Source: Dendrophyllia cribrosa
Lineage: Eukaryota; Cnidaria; Anthozoa; Scleractinia; Dendrophylliidae
Assembly: GCA_024195265.1 (NCBI GenBank)
Contig: JAJLRJ010000004.1
Span: forward strand, 34,980,030 to 35,044,029
Direction: 5' to 3'
DNA length: 64,000 bases
The notes below the pieces were generated by a model. It had not been told where the DNA came from. It searched no databases and saw only the letters and a program-made list of their open reading frames with translations. The position numbers and the translations under genes are program-made. Below are positions 34,379 to 48,300 of this stretch, in pieces; the stretch's first letter is position 1; each line of letters begins with the position of its first letter.

Positions 34379-36759
34379 TTATTGGTATTTATACGGAGTC
34401 TTGTAACTGTTTTTTTTTTTTTGTTTCCGACGCTTCTTTCATTGAGACTACCTTTCCTTGCTCACAAGTTGTTCAGTTAATAGAGAAGAACAGGTATGTA
34501 TGTCCAGTGTAATAGTGTTGAATTGATATTAGAAAGAGAGAGCCGGGGGGGGGATTCAAATCACGAATTCTGAGTAAAGAAACAGCAACAACAACAATTC
34601 TATTTAATAGATATATTTTAACAATTTGAATTAATTTTTGAACACTTTTTTTAGTTGTTAGATGTCCCAGTACACTCAAATTATTGATAATGAAACATAT
34701 AATAATAAAAAAGAATCGAAAAGAATCACTCACGTTCGGCAAAAGGTGATTTTCATTGTGTATCAACAAAAGTGAAGAATAACATCGAAAATTGTCGAAA
34801 GTTTTTGGACTCCCGTACGAATTATTGCCAACTTCGATTTGCTATTCCGAATAGCAAATCGAAGTTGGCCGTACGGGAGTATTCTTTGACGCGAAAAATT
34901 TCTAAGTGTCACGAAATGAGTCGCTCGCGTGAGTATACAGAGAAGTCAGCAAATTAGTCTGAGCCAAATCAACATCGCTTTAATACCAGAAGCGCTTCGT
35001 AAAGCTAATATTGTGGACCAACAAAAGTGAAGAATAACATCGAAAATTGACGAAAGTTTTGGACTCCCGTACGAATAGCAAATCGAAGTCCGCGTACGGG
35101 TGCCGTACGAACAGCCACTGTGTTTCTAAAAGCTGACGATAGAAGACGAAGTGAAGGCCGTGAAGCCGGCTTGTAGTTCGTCGTGTGCGAGTTCGCCGTG
35201 TAGACTGCACAAAGCATGTGAGTATTTTCGCGCCAAATTCCAGACTAGTTGACGTCATACCCCACATAGATTAGATCATTTCACTTCAAGCTGCTCCATT
35301 TCACTGCAGGCTATTCCATTTCATGTTTGTATTTTTGGCGGTCTCGGCGCGAATCATTTGATGTAACACTAAACCATTTCACATTACGCTAAACCATATG
35401 ACATTACGCAAAACCATTTGGTGTCACGCTAAACCATTTGGCATTACGCTGAACTATTGCACATTACGCTGAACAATTTCACATTACGCTAAACCATTTG
35501 ACGTTTATATGTTAAACCATTTCAAATCACGATTAACCATTTGTCGGTAGGTTAAACCATTTCACACTACGTAAGACCGTTTGATATTATACCAAATAAT
35601 TTCACATTACGCTAAACCATTTGATGTTACGTTAAACCATTTCAAATTGCGATTAACCATTTGTCGGTAGGATAAACCATTTCACACTACGTTAGACCGT
35701 TTGGTATTGTACTAAATCATTTCACATTACGCTGAACCATTTGAGACTTCACTTTGTCGTTTTAACATTGGACACTAGACCGGTTTTCATTTACTTTCAC
35801 CAATTCCACTTAGTCTGTGTGGTTTTACAAACGGAAGCTGAACTATTTACATTTAGACTTGATCATTTGTGTCTATATTGTACCGTTTCAACAACGGCGA
35901 CTATACGGTTTGTAAACTGTCTAAACCATTTATTGGTTGAGTATTCCATTCCACCAAAGACAACCTGTCCAACTACATTTTAACTACATCATTTCTAGAT
36001 CATCTATACCAACTTACAAAAGACCATTGAACCATTTATGTTTATTCTAAGTCGTTTGCAATGTTTGTATTTTTGGCGGTAACGGCGGCCCATATATATC
36101 GCACTAAGCTTTCTAAACTAAGAGAGATGAGAAACTCTACTGTAATCGCAGGCTAGTCGGTATGGGGTTCAAGAAAATTGGCGAGCAAATAGATCTAGGA
36201 TCGTCACGATGCGCTCGCCGATTACCCTTCACCCGATACAGAAGACTATCCACAAGCTAAAACTGTACAACAGCAAAATAACAGCCATTAGGATGACACA
36301 ATGGTGATGAGTATGAGGGAAAGATTGGTCAACCGGAAAGTAGCTGCATGGTAAAAGATCGAACGAACACACGCGTTTATACTAGCCGCATTTTTCTCTA
36401 AAATCCTTCCTAACTACATGGAGGAAAATTAATGGCGAACTGAACCATGTTTATATTAAGTTGTTCTTACCTTTGCGAGAGCAAAATGTTAAGTAAAGTT
36501 AGCTGCAAGGTCTTCGAATCTTTTCGAACCGGGAAACGACAAAGCGGGCATCAAATACACTAGCGCCCAGTCTACTCGCGGAAAGAAATCTTAAAATTTC
36601 ATTTCAAGCGGTTGGACTGGACTTGTTTTTAAGGATTATAAAGTTCAAAACCACAAATCAATTTCTCATTGTTAAACTCCTTGGTTAAAAAACGTCGAAT
36701 AGCCAGCAATGTTCTCACTGTTTAATTTCGTGTCCTGTCACAGAAAGTATTTTGCTTGG

Positions 36760-36993
36760 GCAATATACTTGGGCAATTTCTTCTGAGTATGAATGAATTA
36801 TGATTTTTTTTTTTCAGCATCACTATTTGCAAGAATTTTTTTTTACCAAAATAAATCTCTGTTTTTTTCCACGTGCTTTCTTGTGCACGATTGTTTTCTC
36901 TCTTAAATTTCTTCTGCAGGATTTTTTTTTGGTAATTACCCAACCCTCCCCCCCCCCCCCCCCCCCCCCCACAAAAATTAAATGGTCCGTCCC
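36760..36993. mobile_element. Partial, inverted copy of the TTA-flanked poly-G MITE
   Basis: The segment ending CACAAAAATTAAATGGTCCGTCCC then TTA matches the MITE at 34036 in reverse orientation, including GCAGGATTTTTT and CAGCATCACTATTTGCAAGAA. The other terminal repeat is missing. Nothing recognisable at 36095-36750. Confidence 0.8.
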
Positions 36994-37447
36994 TTAGACT
37001 AACCTTCTATACACGGATCCATCGTCTCTGACACAACGCCGAAGTGTGTCAGCTCCACAAGACATGCCTCAAAAGGCTGAGCGCAGATATCCAGTCAGAG
37101 AAAGAAAAGCACCAAATAGGCTTAATCATGACATTAGTATGTATAAGAAAATTTAGAGACAAAAGATATTGGATATTATTTGAGCGTAGCAGAGATAAAA
37201 TGACACGCAATGACCGATTATAAATTGTCACGCGTTTGCGACAGTAACACGAGAACACACAAACTGAACCCTAACCCCTAGGGACAACCCTATCTTGACC
37301 TTTCACATGGGTTTTTGTGAACAAAATTTGGCCCTACTAGGTAGGGTTTCCCTACCCAAGAGGTAGGGAAACCCTACCCCTAGGGGCGCCCTACCACGCA
37401 TGTAAAACAAACCGTGTAATACAAAGGAGAAGGGAAACTCTACTAGT

Positions 37448-37968
37448 AGGCCTAGCTACAAATATCCGGATATTTTTTTAGATATTTAGAAGCTCCTGGA
37501 ATATTTAGAAAATTCCGAGATATTTAAAAAAAAAAGGATTAAATTTGGGATTTTGCTATGGTTTTATTACATTTATGAGTTTACACATGTTTTTTCTTTG
37601 AAACTTGAGATGGATCTACTTTGAGGCTCAATTTTGTGTCAGCAGTGGTCCTGTTCAGGCAGTTCAGTTCAGCCGTTTTCCTCACGAATATTGTATCCCA
37701 TGAGTCTTAGTAATTACACCCGGAACAAAATGTTAGTCACTTTGTATAAATTGTAACGCATTCCCGTTTTGCCAATACAATGTTAATGATGTTTTTGATT
37801 TTATAAAGTCGTTATTGTGATATTTATAGAAAAATGTTAAGAAAATTTTTGGGATATTTAGAATTTTTTCAAGATATTTAGGGGGAAAAAGCGAGATATT
37901 TAGGGAAAATATCGGGAATTTCCGGAAAGATATTTAGGCGATTTTACGTGATATTTGTAGCTAGGCCT
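37448..37968. mobile_element. Element with AGGCCTAGCTACAAATATC ends nested in a repeat
   Basis: AGGCCTAGCTACAAATATC is inverted at GATATTTGTAGCTAGGCCT. Subterminal GATATTTAG/TATTTAGAA motifs repeat inside both ends. It splits a GC-richer repeat made of GTAGGGAAACCCTAC units (37320-37447 and 37969-38030). Confidence 0.8.
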
Positions 37969-38029
37969 ATCTACTAGGTAGGGAAACCCTACTAGGTAGG
38001 AGCACCCTCCCTCATGTAAACAGGCCCTT

Positions 38030-40840
38030 AGTCTTCAAACGTCTCATTGTTTACGTTTTTCTGATCACGACCTTGTTCCGTCAAGACAACACAAAGAGAC
38101 CGGAATTGAACATTAACAGAACATCTTATTCACTCGGAAAGAAACAGTTGCATGATACACACAAATTTACATGCTACAATATTTACTTAAAACTAGGAGT
38201 TTCAATGTGAAAGTGAGTGCTGGCGTTGGAACTGAAACAAGTTATTGGAAATAAGATAAATAAGATATAAAATGAAATTATATGGGCTATAACCTCACGA
38301 GAAATGAAAGTGCATAAGTGGTAGGCAGCAGACTTCCATTGAGGAAAAATATTCCACCGCCAAGTAAAAATTTTCCCTTCCTGAGTGAGGTCAAATACTG
38401 GTTCCGAGTTAAATTGCTTTTTTTTTCCTTTGTGGAGGCAAAGGAAAAGCATAACGCTTACTGAGTCACGTCTGAGTCCATTAACACAATACTGTTCCCG
38501 TACGTTAAGCGCTTACGCTCGCCAAAAAATCTTAAAATAGTTGGCGCGTCCAATAAATACCACAGCAAGTTGGACTGATCTTCATCGAAAGAACATCTTC
38601 TTGCGCCATGTAGAACCAGAGATATAAGTCTTACGCTTTGAACAAGCGGCGAGATCAAGTTACTTTCACCCCACTAGGCGACATTACGCGTCGCTGAAAT
38701 CTTTAAAGTTTCGCTCGTCAAAACATAATCTTAAGGGACTGTTCGTTAATTATGGTCACGGGAGGGTTGGTGTTCAGGTTTTGAATAAGTGCAACAAAAA
38801 ATGTAAATGTACCCCCCCCCCCCCCCCCCCCTCCAAATGTAAAATCCTAAAAATGTACCCCCCAAAATATGTCTCATACGAGCTTCAGTTTCTCTGTATC
38901 GAAAGAATGAACCTAAAGAGTGTTTACGAAATCAGCTCGGAACGGGAGGAAAAGTTACAATTTGTTAGTGCAATTGGTGTTCATTGACTAGTGCCAGTCC
39001 TCCTCTGAACAAAATTTTGCACAGAAAAAGACGGTGAATGGCCTAGTCTCATTCCGACCGGTTTTATAAGAACACTATTAGTGGCCATTGTTTGGATCTA
39101 TAGATGGAACGATTTTTGCTCTCTAACTGGTGGGAATTTCGAGTCAAAGAAATTTTTGATAAAACAAGGCGTGACTGGTCACGCGATGCAATTATAAACA
39201 ATTTCCTACCGGAAATTTGAAGAACTCTTGGTTATATTTAACCTTAAGCTATTAGTCCTAGGATACCTTGAAAACACTTTACAATAGACCCCCCCCCCCC
39301 CCCCCCCCCCCCCTTTATATAATTTGAAAATCTGTAAAGGAACCAGGCCTTAATCTACTTTAAAATCAAAGATCTCCATCGGGATGAAAACACAAAAGTA
39401 ATCAAAGGCTCCTAAAAGCCAACCTGTGAATAAGAAATGATAACGCGTAACGCAATATTGCGGTAAGCTTATGTTTTCACACTGACACGGTTTAATATTT
39501 TTTTATGATTTAACGTAAGGATTTTTGACAAACGCAAAAGGAAAAATCCAGTACATCACTTTCATAATGTTCAGTCCGAAGGAAATCAAAGGCTCCTTGC
39601 GAGCCAAGTCGTGAATATGAAACAACCATTGGACCTTTTCGTACCCTACACAAGGAGCAATTGCAGGATACCCCGCAAATGATATGCATCTAGTCGGAAC
39701 TCTTTAAAGAACGAGGCATGAAACAATAGGCACTATTTCAACTCCACTACACAGCAAACATTATACGCTCCAATAGGTTTATTTTTATGTATTTCGGCCG
39801 GACACCAACGGCAATTACAAACATATTTACAATAATGTGAGTACAACAATACAATCTAATGATGTAGTCAAAATCCATAAATTGAAAATAATACAATGCT
39901 AATGACGAACTAGAGCTGAGCAACCACTCACATACAATGAAAAAACTGCGGTTAAACGGAGGCCAGAAAAAAACCTGTCACCCCCCCCCCAAAAAAAAAA
40001 ACCCTTTGGGTAAAATTTGTGGCAGGAAATCTGGGTAGGATCCATGGCTCAAACTCTACAGCCCATCCTACGAGGCCCCATATAGTACTACACAATAAGT
40101 ACAAAATGCACTGCAGCTCTCACACATGCAGTAAGAAAAATAAATGAATATACAAATTTTGAAAACAACTGACGCCGAATGGTGCAGGCCTAGAATGACT
40201 AACCACGTGCGATACTTCGTCTATAACGAAGTTATGCTATCCACAATGCACTACAACAATAGTGCCCAGTCCCTGCTGTTCCCGTGCCGTAGAAATATCA
40301 ATTTCTGTCTAATTCGTTGACTACGTTACTCAAACGCTGGAAATTACATAGTTATTCAATAAGGTGCATATAATCTGCGGGGTATTCTGCAATTTATCCC
40401 GTATAGCAAACACGTTGGCAGGTAAAACCCATTGTGATTTTTATCAACAATGCTTTAAAGATGAATTACAGTCCATACTGTTCAATCTCAGCTCGGCAAT
40501 GTTTGTCAGCCTCACAGGAAGGAATGTTGACTAGCGAAAATGAAAATTACGGGACAAACTTACCTTTTCCTTCATTATTAATGTCAGCTATCCTTGCCAA
40601 ACAATAATAACAGGTAAAAGAACCCCAGCGTTTTCCCAAACCGACGTTTCATCTCATCGAACATTCGTAAACACAAGGACCGTAATGGCGGACTTGGTTT
40701 ACTCTCATCAACTCCATGTATGCTATTACCGAAGTGTAACATATCAACAATTTAATATAAATTTAATGTAAAGTTGACGATGAGCGAGTGACTTTTCTCC
40801 AGTAACCGCGATAAGTCGTATTCACGACTTAAAATAAAGG
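38030..40840. other. Non-genic stretch
   Basis: I see no gene. The minus-strand frames at 38183-38452 and 38458-38658 have no recognisable motif or splice structure. Two C homopolymers (about 38811-38831 and 39290-39313) and an A run after CCCCCCCCCC near 39985 are present. Confidence 0.6.
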
Positions 40841-40842
40841 AG

Positions 40843-40923
40843 GTCCCGAGCGAGACTTGAACCTCGGGCCGTCCGGCTGTCATTCCGCGAGCTAATCCAT
40901 TCGACCATCGTGATCACCGACGA
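40843..40923 (-). repeat. tRNA-derived sequence (possible SINE head or tRNA pseudogene)
   Basis: On the minus strand, GGTTCAAGTCTCGCTCGGG resembles a box B/T-arm and ATGGTCGAATGGATTAGCTC a box A/D-arm, about 35 bases apart. The two ends (GTGATCACG and GGGACCTCC) do not form a convincing acceptor stem, so I do not call a functional tRNA. Confidence 0.5.
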
Positions 40924-41650
40924 GAACAGCATAAATTAAATTACTTCAAGGTAGATACGCATCAAAACGCGTGTCTCGGTTGAAAAATCCTTTTAGATCG
41001 ATTTAAATGTTGTATTAAGGACTCCAAATGCGAAACATCTTTAAGCTTATTGTTGTTTATATTCGTTTACAACAAATTAGTTATTGTTATCGCTGGATTC
41101 ACGCTCAGTTCTTGTTACGAAACGCATTCGTAACAAAGCATTACGTCACTAAGTTTACAGCTGATGGAAGGAGCGAGTGAGTGCTCATTTGCATATCTGT
41201 CTCCGTTACCGATAACCCGTTCATTACGCATGCGCGTATTCACAAGTTTAAAATTGTACCCCCTTTTTTTCCCATCATAGAAAAATGTACCCCCCACTTT
41301 TAACTGCTTTTGAAAATTATACACCCCCCTTCTAAACACCACCCGCCTTCATCTTTCGAAGATCAATGGAGTGGTTGCGGTGTGTTTTCCAAGGGAAAGC
41401 GGCAGAAACATTTTCAGGTTCAAGCGTAAAACGAGGCGTCATACATTATTGAAGACCCGAAACCTGAATCGGGGTACGATATCATCGAATAATGTTATTA
41501 ACATTTCGCTTTTTGGTTGCGACCGGCAAGTTAATTACGTAGGAATATGATTGATGAAGTTGTCTTTTTTGTAAACAAGAAATATTGACCGATGCTGGAG
41601 CGTTTTCCTTGTTACGCCCTATTTTGTCTTCCCGTTTGTGTTATTCTAGT

Positions 41651-41762
41651 ATGAGGGGAATAAGTCGAGGGGACTAAGGCGAGGGGAATATGTCGAGGGG
41701 AATATGTCGAGGGGAATATGTTGGGGGAATATGTTGAGGGGAATATGTTGAGGGGAATATAT
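41651..41762. repeat. 14-bp minisatellite
   Basis: About eight direct copies of GAGGGGAATATGTC, with T/C and indel variants. No gene is visible between 40925 and 42600 apart from this. Confidence 0.85.
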
Positions 41763-42608
41763 AATCCTTTGTTTTGCTATTGCCCCGTCTCTCCCCTGTT
41801 ACAATCAAAGCCGCACCCAGCTTTTCAGACACTGTAATGAACGGGGTTATGTGATATATTCCCCTGAAAAGAACAAAGAAAACCGAGCTAGGTGGAAATA
41901 AAAACAATTATTGACATCACCACGAGCGGCGGGATCAAGTTTATTATTTTCGTCCTGTGTTAATAATTACATTTGTGAGCAGTCAGCTCAGAACAGTAAC
42001 TTACGAAGCGAACACAAGTTTCGTGAAAGGAAATACGTATAAAAGATTTTCTTTCGCTTTTCAAGTAAATTATCTTGAAAGAAAGCAACTTTTATATATA
42101 AATCTCCTATTCCTCAGCCTTCCTCGCTGGAAATCAACTCGAACTCCGTCTCCGGAAATTTACTCGAACTCTGTAAGATCTGATATCATTCTCTTTTCAC
42201 GTGCAATTTTACTTGATGTCATCGCAGGCGTGGATACCCCGGATAATTAAAAAAAAATTGACTGCGCATGCTTGTGATCTTACATCTGACAAAATTTTGG
42301 ATTCTTCCCGCTATTGTAAAGAATAGGCGGCTGCCTCGCTTAGGCTCGCCAGCAACTACCGCATGCTAAAATCATGCCACTTGCCACATGACCGGAAATG
42401 ATTATGTCGGAAGTAATCATTACATCCCTCATACATACAAAAAAAAAACGATCGATAAGCTAACTGACAATACAATTGATAAGCCATGTCAGAAACATGA
42501 AAATAAAAACAATGTTCAGCACTAAAGAGTTCAGCACAGATCATTTTCCAGGACATGGAAAATTATTAGAGGTCCAATACAGCAAGGGATCTCATACGCC
42601 ACTGCGAG

Positions 42609-44990
42609 TTACGTTCTACCCTCTTGTCGCTGGCGCTGGACCGGGTTGCCGGGCTGCTTCCGGGGCTGGTTAGTTAGCTGACCACGGCTGTGCTGACTTT
42701 GTAAACAAGTCGGCCGGGTGCTGGCAGCAGGATTTTCCTTGGCTGGTGAGACATTTTGAAATTGTTGTTGTTGTTGTCTTGGGGGACTAGGTTGATACCA
42801 TTTATGATCGGAGCTCTTTCTACTTTTCTTTCCACCACTGTACTGGTTCTCACTCCCCGGTTCTGGAATTTTAGATCGTGAAATGCTGTTTAAGGGCAAG
42901 GACAGGCAGGAGAGTAGAGCGCTGGTCATATTATTGCTTAATTGCGTTGCCTGTCATTCCTTTAGCCTACTCCTGACGTCATCTTTCCTGAAATCACATG
43001 GAATTCTTCTGGGAATGTTGTTCTGTACCGGACGTTCTAGCAACAGCTCTGCTGGGGTTGGTAACCTGCGATCAATGGGGGTTACTCGGAGGCATAGAAG
43101 GACCGAATTTGGATCTGCTTTGTATCTTTTGGCTTTCACTAGGGCCTTTTCGAAGGTCATGACTTGACTCTTGATAAAGTATTGCTACGTGGATAGTTAG
43201 GCGATCTTATCACATGACTGAACCGACTGGACCCGTATTCTTCTACAAATTACAGGAAATGCCCTTTGAAATGTGGTGCGTTATCTCATCTGACAACTTG
43301 GGGGATTTCCTACTCATCAGAGAGTTGCCTTGTTAGATCCGCAACGGTTTTAGTGGCACTCGACCTTTAGGTATCTTCCTCATCAAGGTTAAACAAGTCA
43401 GTTCCGACAGTGTGCCAAGCCTGTTTAGGCTGAAGTTCCTGGTAAACCTTGCATGATTTAATCATTTCCTTCATGTCATTGCTCAGATTTCTCCAAAATA
43501 CGTACGTACGTGCTCGTAGTTTGGTCTTCTCAGTTCCTTAGGGACCGGCGTGCAGTTTGGACAGAATATCTCCCTGAGGTGCTTGTCGAATAATGACGCG
43601 GTGGACGTGGAGGAGTATTCAACGGACAGTTCGTCACGGTAAGTCCAGTAAGGTCGAATAGGAGAGGGCACTTTCCTTACAGTACTGGGCCAGCCATTGA
43701 ATTTGACTTACTAAAGGTAGAAAGCTCTGGGTTTTTTGCTGCTTCTGCTTGTATCCTCAATTGTGGGCAAACTTCATGGACCTGTACATTAAGGTCAGGT
43801 CATTATCTATTGGAGACAGTCTGGAGAAGGCGTAGACTATTTTCATTTGTTTTCCTGGGCGAAACTTGATGGTGACATCATATGGCTGCAGCCGCAGAAG
43901 CATCTGTTGTAACTTATCAGCTGTATTGATTTAAGCGGCTTGTGATCTGATTCTGCCACAAAGGTTCGGCCAAACACGTTGTGTGGAAAAGCTCGCATCC
44001 GTAGACTACAGCTTGAAGCTGCCTCTGTATGTTAGCATATCGTGCCTCTGTGTCGTTCAAAGCCTTGATGGCAAATGCAATTGGTTTCTTGTCCTGCAGC
44101 AAACACGCTCCGAGGCCTTTCGTTAAAACATCGACCAGGCGGTTGTTGATTCCTTGTCGTGTTATAATAATTATACTAGTGTAGTTTCTTTGCTGATGGC
44201 ATTCTTAACAGCACCAAAGGCTTTTTGATGGGCTGAGTTCCAAACGAAGGCTTCGCCTTCCTTGACCAGCTCTCATATAATAGCTGTCAGGCTGCTGAGA
44301 CTGGGAATTAATTAACCCATGCAGGTAGGGGTGCCATGTTCTTTAAAGGTGAGATTTTGTCTGAATCTGGCTGCATTCCTTCTCCGCTACATGCTTAATC
44401 TTGCACGTTCACGTTGGTTCTATATCCGGCCAACATTTCATGTATGTGTCTGTCGTGTTCTTCTGATTTTCCGAATACCACAATATCATCAGCAATCCCT
44501 ATCACCCTTGCATCTTTCAAAGGTTTGGTTGAAATACATCGTGTGTGACATCGTCAAGCCAAATTAAACGGCATGCGCAGGAAACGGTAGCGGTCAAATG
44601 ATAACTTAAAAGTCGTCAAGTAGCTTGACTTTGTAGCTAGCTCAGAATTCCAGTAACCACATTTCGGGTCAACAATAGAGAAGTACTAGACACCGGTCAA
44701 CTTTGGGAGAATTTCTTCCAGTGTGGGAGCCACGTGATGTTCCCTGCAACGTGGCTTTAGTGAGATCCTTCGGATCCAGGCATTAATTCTCAGCCTTTCG
44801 TTGGGCTTCATGCAGTAAACGAGGCTGTTATCCCAAGCTGTGGGCTTCTCTTCCGTCAGTTTGGTGATGATCCGTTGGGTTTCCATTTCGTTCGAATCGT
44901 TCTTTATGTCGTCAAGCAAGCTTAATGTGACACGACACTGGGCATGTTCTACTGGAGACACTAATTTGTCTACAGTGATGTAGTTCTGAA
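42609..44990 (-). pseudogene. Decayed Ty3/gypsy retrotransposon pol
   Basis: Fragments of one pol polyprotein appear in order on the minus strand. A reverse-transcriptase N-terminal part (44686-44961) ends APTLEEILPKLTGV. The catalytic IADDIVVFGKSEEHDR motif lies near 44465-44515. An RNase H part has KKPIAFAIKALNDTEARYAN (43917-44102). An integrase zinc-region remnant has RPYWTYRDELSVE (43483-43671). An integrase C-terminal region (42954-43160) contains ATTPID-like LRVTPIDRRLPTPAELLLER, followed by a Gln-rich tail. Frames change several times and the integrase catalytic core is missing between 43160 and 43480. It cannot be functional. It is older and of a different lineage from the insertion at 14512. 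I could not find its LTRs. Confidence 0.85.
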
Positions 44991-45314
44991 AGAGACATGA
45001 ATATGCACAGTGGAAAGAGAACTACAAGAGATGGGCATGAGAGCTTGGGTCGTGGCCTCCACCGTTGCGCGAGACAGAGTACGCCGGAGAGACGATTTCC
45101 CGCCCTATTCCCAATTTTTCGCTGGTTTCTAATCCTTGCCTTCTAATCTACAGTAATATAAATGAGACTTGTTCCTTCTGTGCTTACTTAGAATGCGGCC
45201 CGCTGAAAATCAAATGGTGTAGTGCCATTTATCCAGTTCTTTCAAGGGTTATACGAGAGTTGATAAATCTATATTCCTAGCCAATTTGTTCGATGACCTT
45301 CCTCCGCGCGGTAT

Positions 45315-48300
45315 TTATTTGAAAAAATTCTTCAAATCCTTTCTTGTTCTCCACGTTGCACTCGCCTTGACATCCTTGAAAAGGGCTGCCACCAAAAACG
45401 GAAACCGCTTGAGAACAACAAACTTTTCCCATAAAAGTTCCTTGATATTCTCTGAAAGCTCATATGGATGGGTGTACGAATTTCTGATGAACCTAACGAG
45501 TTCAACAGCCGATGTAGTATCGTACTCTCGAGCTGGATATCTGGCTGTTACAGCGTCATATACTTTCTGTACGTCAATTTCCCAATCAATGTAACCAGCG
45601 TTTGAGTAATCCGCCTCTAAGTTGATTTCCACATCGGTAAATGGGCGTTTGACACGATTTCTTGGTTCTTCGAATTCCTTTTGATTGCCCACCTTTATTA
45701 GAAAATCGACCTTCGTACGATCATCCCAAAATAGAGGAAACTTTTGCAAGGAAGGCGCTGCCGGTCTTCTCTTTGGCTTAGGCAAAAGCATATTGGTAAG
45801 GAGATTAGAAGCCTCTGGTGTAATAGATCCATCGAAACGTAGTTGGTTCTTGCTTATGTTTTCCTGTGTTTCTTGAAAGTTGATTGCCGGAGATGACTCA
45901 CCAGAGTACGAGCCAAAAGGATGTTTCTTCTTCGCCAATACATAGTGAAAAACGAGACCGCAGCTGAAAATGTCCGAAGCTTTGCTGTGACCCTTCGGTT
46001 TCTTTTCCAGGAGTTCTGGGGCCATCCAGCACCTTGTACCTGCCCTTGAGTGTAAGATCGTCTCACTTTGAGTGCCAATTTTACCGTGTAATATTTTACT
46101 TAGTCCAAAATCGCTGATTTTAACAATGAACTGTGGATGAGTTTTGTACAAAATGTTTTGTGGTTTCAAATCCCTGTGTAGAACATCGTTTGCATGTAAA
46201 AACTCTATACCAGAAGCAATGTTTAAGCAGATCTCAAAAGCCTGTTTGCATTCTTCATCGCAACTGAGATAATCATCCAAAGATCCTTCCATGAGCTCGA
46301 CAACTAGGTACTGAAAATTAGAATCACTCGTACATGAGATGTAATTGACTACATAGGAACAATTAGAGAGTTTCAACAAGCACCTGACCTCCCTTTCAAG
46401 CACGGCACCCCTCCCCTCTAGTCTTGCCTTTTCTAGTCGTTTCATTGCTACCTCTCGGCCATCTTTTTCATTCAGAGCGGGAAAAACCAGCGCAAATGAG
46501 CCTGCTCCTATGTGGTTTTCGTGGTGGTAGTAGCTGCCAACGTTTCGAGACTTCGTACCACTGGAAACTTCTGCCAATGCCGCCTTATGATTGACAGATT
46601 GCTGAATCCATTTTATCTTGTTGGGAATGCTGACTTTCTGAATGTCTTGATGAAGCACGATGCGCAGATCCTCGCTGAGTAATGCTTCACATGTATTTCC
46701 ATCATCATCAGGAATGTTCACATCAGCGTGGTACTTTCGAAGCAAACAGATATTTTCGGCAAGTATGGTATTTTCGTTTTGTACCTTACTGCAAACCAAA
46801 TGCAATGGTGTTACCTTGCATTCGTTTTGCAAGTTAACGTTACACCTATTTTGCAGCAAATACTCACAGATCAATTGGGCGTCTTTGTTCTCTATAACGC
46901 AGACAACGTGCAGTAGTGAGTCTCCTTTCCAATCTCTATATGTCCTTGTTGTTTCGGCAAGGTCTTTGTTCTGGTCGTTTTCGAAAATCGCCTTCAACAG
47001 GTTCAACGCGCTCTTGAAAAAGTTTCTTTCTAATAGAACATCAAATGGACACTTTTTGTCATAGTTTATACAAAAAGGATCCATTTTGGATGCAAGACAT
47101 TTCTTCCACCTGCCTTTTTTGACTTTATTTCCAATTAGTGGACCTTTTCCAATGAACTTGTGGAAGGGTGTGTCTCCATTAAAAGCTTGTGCCTTTGCCT
47201 GTGAACCTTTTTCCACTAAGAAATCCACCTGTTTCCAAGACTGTGAAAGATGAAGGGGAGTTTCGTCGTTGTCGTTTCTAGCATTGACAGCTCCACCATG
47301 AGATATTATCACCTTTCCAATTTCAGTTACTTCGTCACTCTCTGTCTCATTCGAACATCTTGCCCAAAAATGCAATGGAGTGTTTCCATTGGCATCTCTC
47401 CCGTTGACCACAAATCCAAAATTTCGCAAGACTGTTAAACCCTTGCAAATCAACTCAAGACAAACACGAGGCTGGAGAGTTCCGTCTTCCAAAAATTCTA
47501 AGAGTAAATGCAACAGAGATCTATCCATTTCGTCTTTGATGTTGGCTCTTGCTTCGGCACTCAAAAGAAGGCGCCAGATTTCTACAACTTGGTCCACGAA
47601 GGAATCATTGAAACTTGAATCAACTGTTACATGTGCCATCATTTTGGAACAAAATTCACAAGATTGAAGATACCACATCAGACTGTACGAAAGTGGAGCC
47701 TCTCCAAGGTCGTTTCTTAGATTGGGATTAGCTTTCTTGTCCAGCAAAAACTTGATAACGTCGTTCCAGTGCAAGCAGTAAGGTTCCTTGGTCGTTAGCG
47801 CTTTTTCTAGAGCGTGAAAAAGAGCAGTGCATCCTAAATGATCTTTCTCGTCAATTTTAGCTCCCTCTTTCAGTAAAAACTCCATTAAATGCACACTTGG
47901 CAATGAAAACATGAGGTATGGAAAATGGTCAATTTTTCCATTTGAAAAACACTCGGTTTCTGTCATCAAAACCTGCACGACATCTGTAATTTCTTTCTCG
48001 TCACAACAAGAAAAGAGTAAACAACCATCTAATGGTGTGCAACTGTGCACTTTTCGAAAAAGTTCTTCCAGAACGTTCTTTTTAAATTTGATCTCACTGT
48101 TATTACAAAATGTCTGCAGTAAAGCAATCACATTGCATTGCAGTGACCCGTGTAAATTCCTTGCCGCCTGCAGTGCAACTTCACTAGAGGTTAAGGCCTC
48201 TATCACGGGGTGGTCAAAACTTTCGAAGCCATGTTGCATCAGAAAAATATGTTGAACCAGAATTAAGGGATCCATGGAAACGAAGTATTCATGTCTTAAA

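Noticed and set aside
38183..38658. Two consecutive minus-strand frames that might be exons
   Set aside because: No recognisable motif, no phase-compatible splice pair that extends either one.
40843..40923. Functional tRNA gene
   Set aside because: Box A- and B-like sequences are present but the ends do not pair as an acceptor stem and no clear anticodon loop forms; listed only as tRNA-derived.
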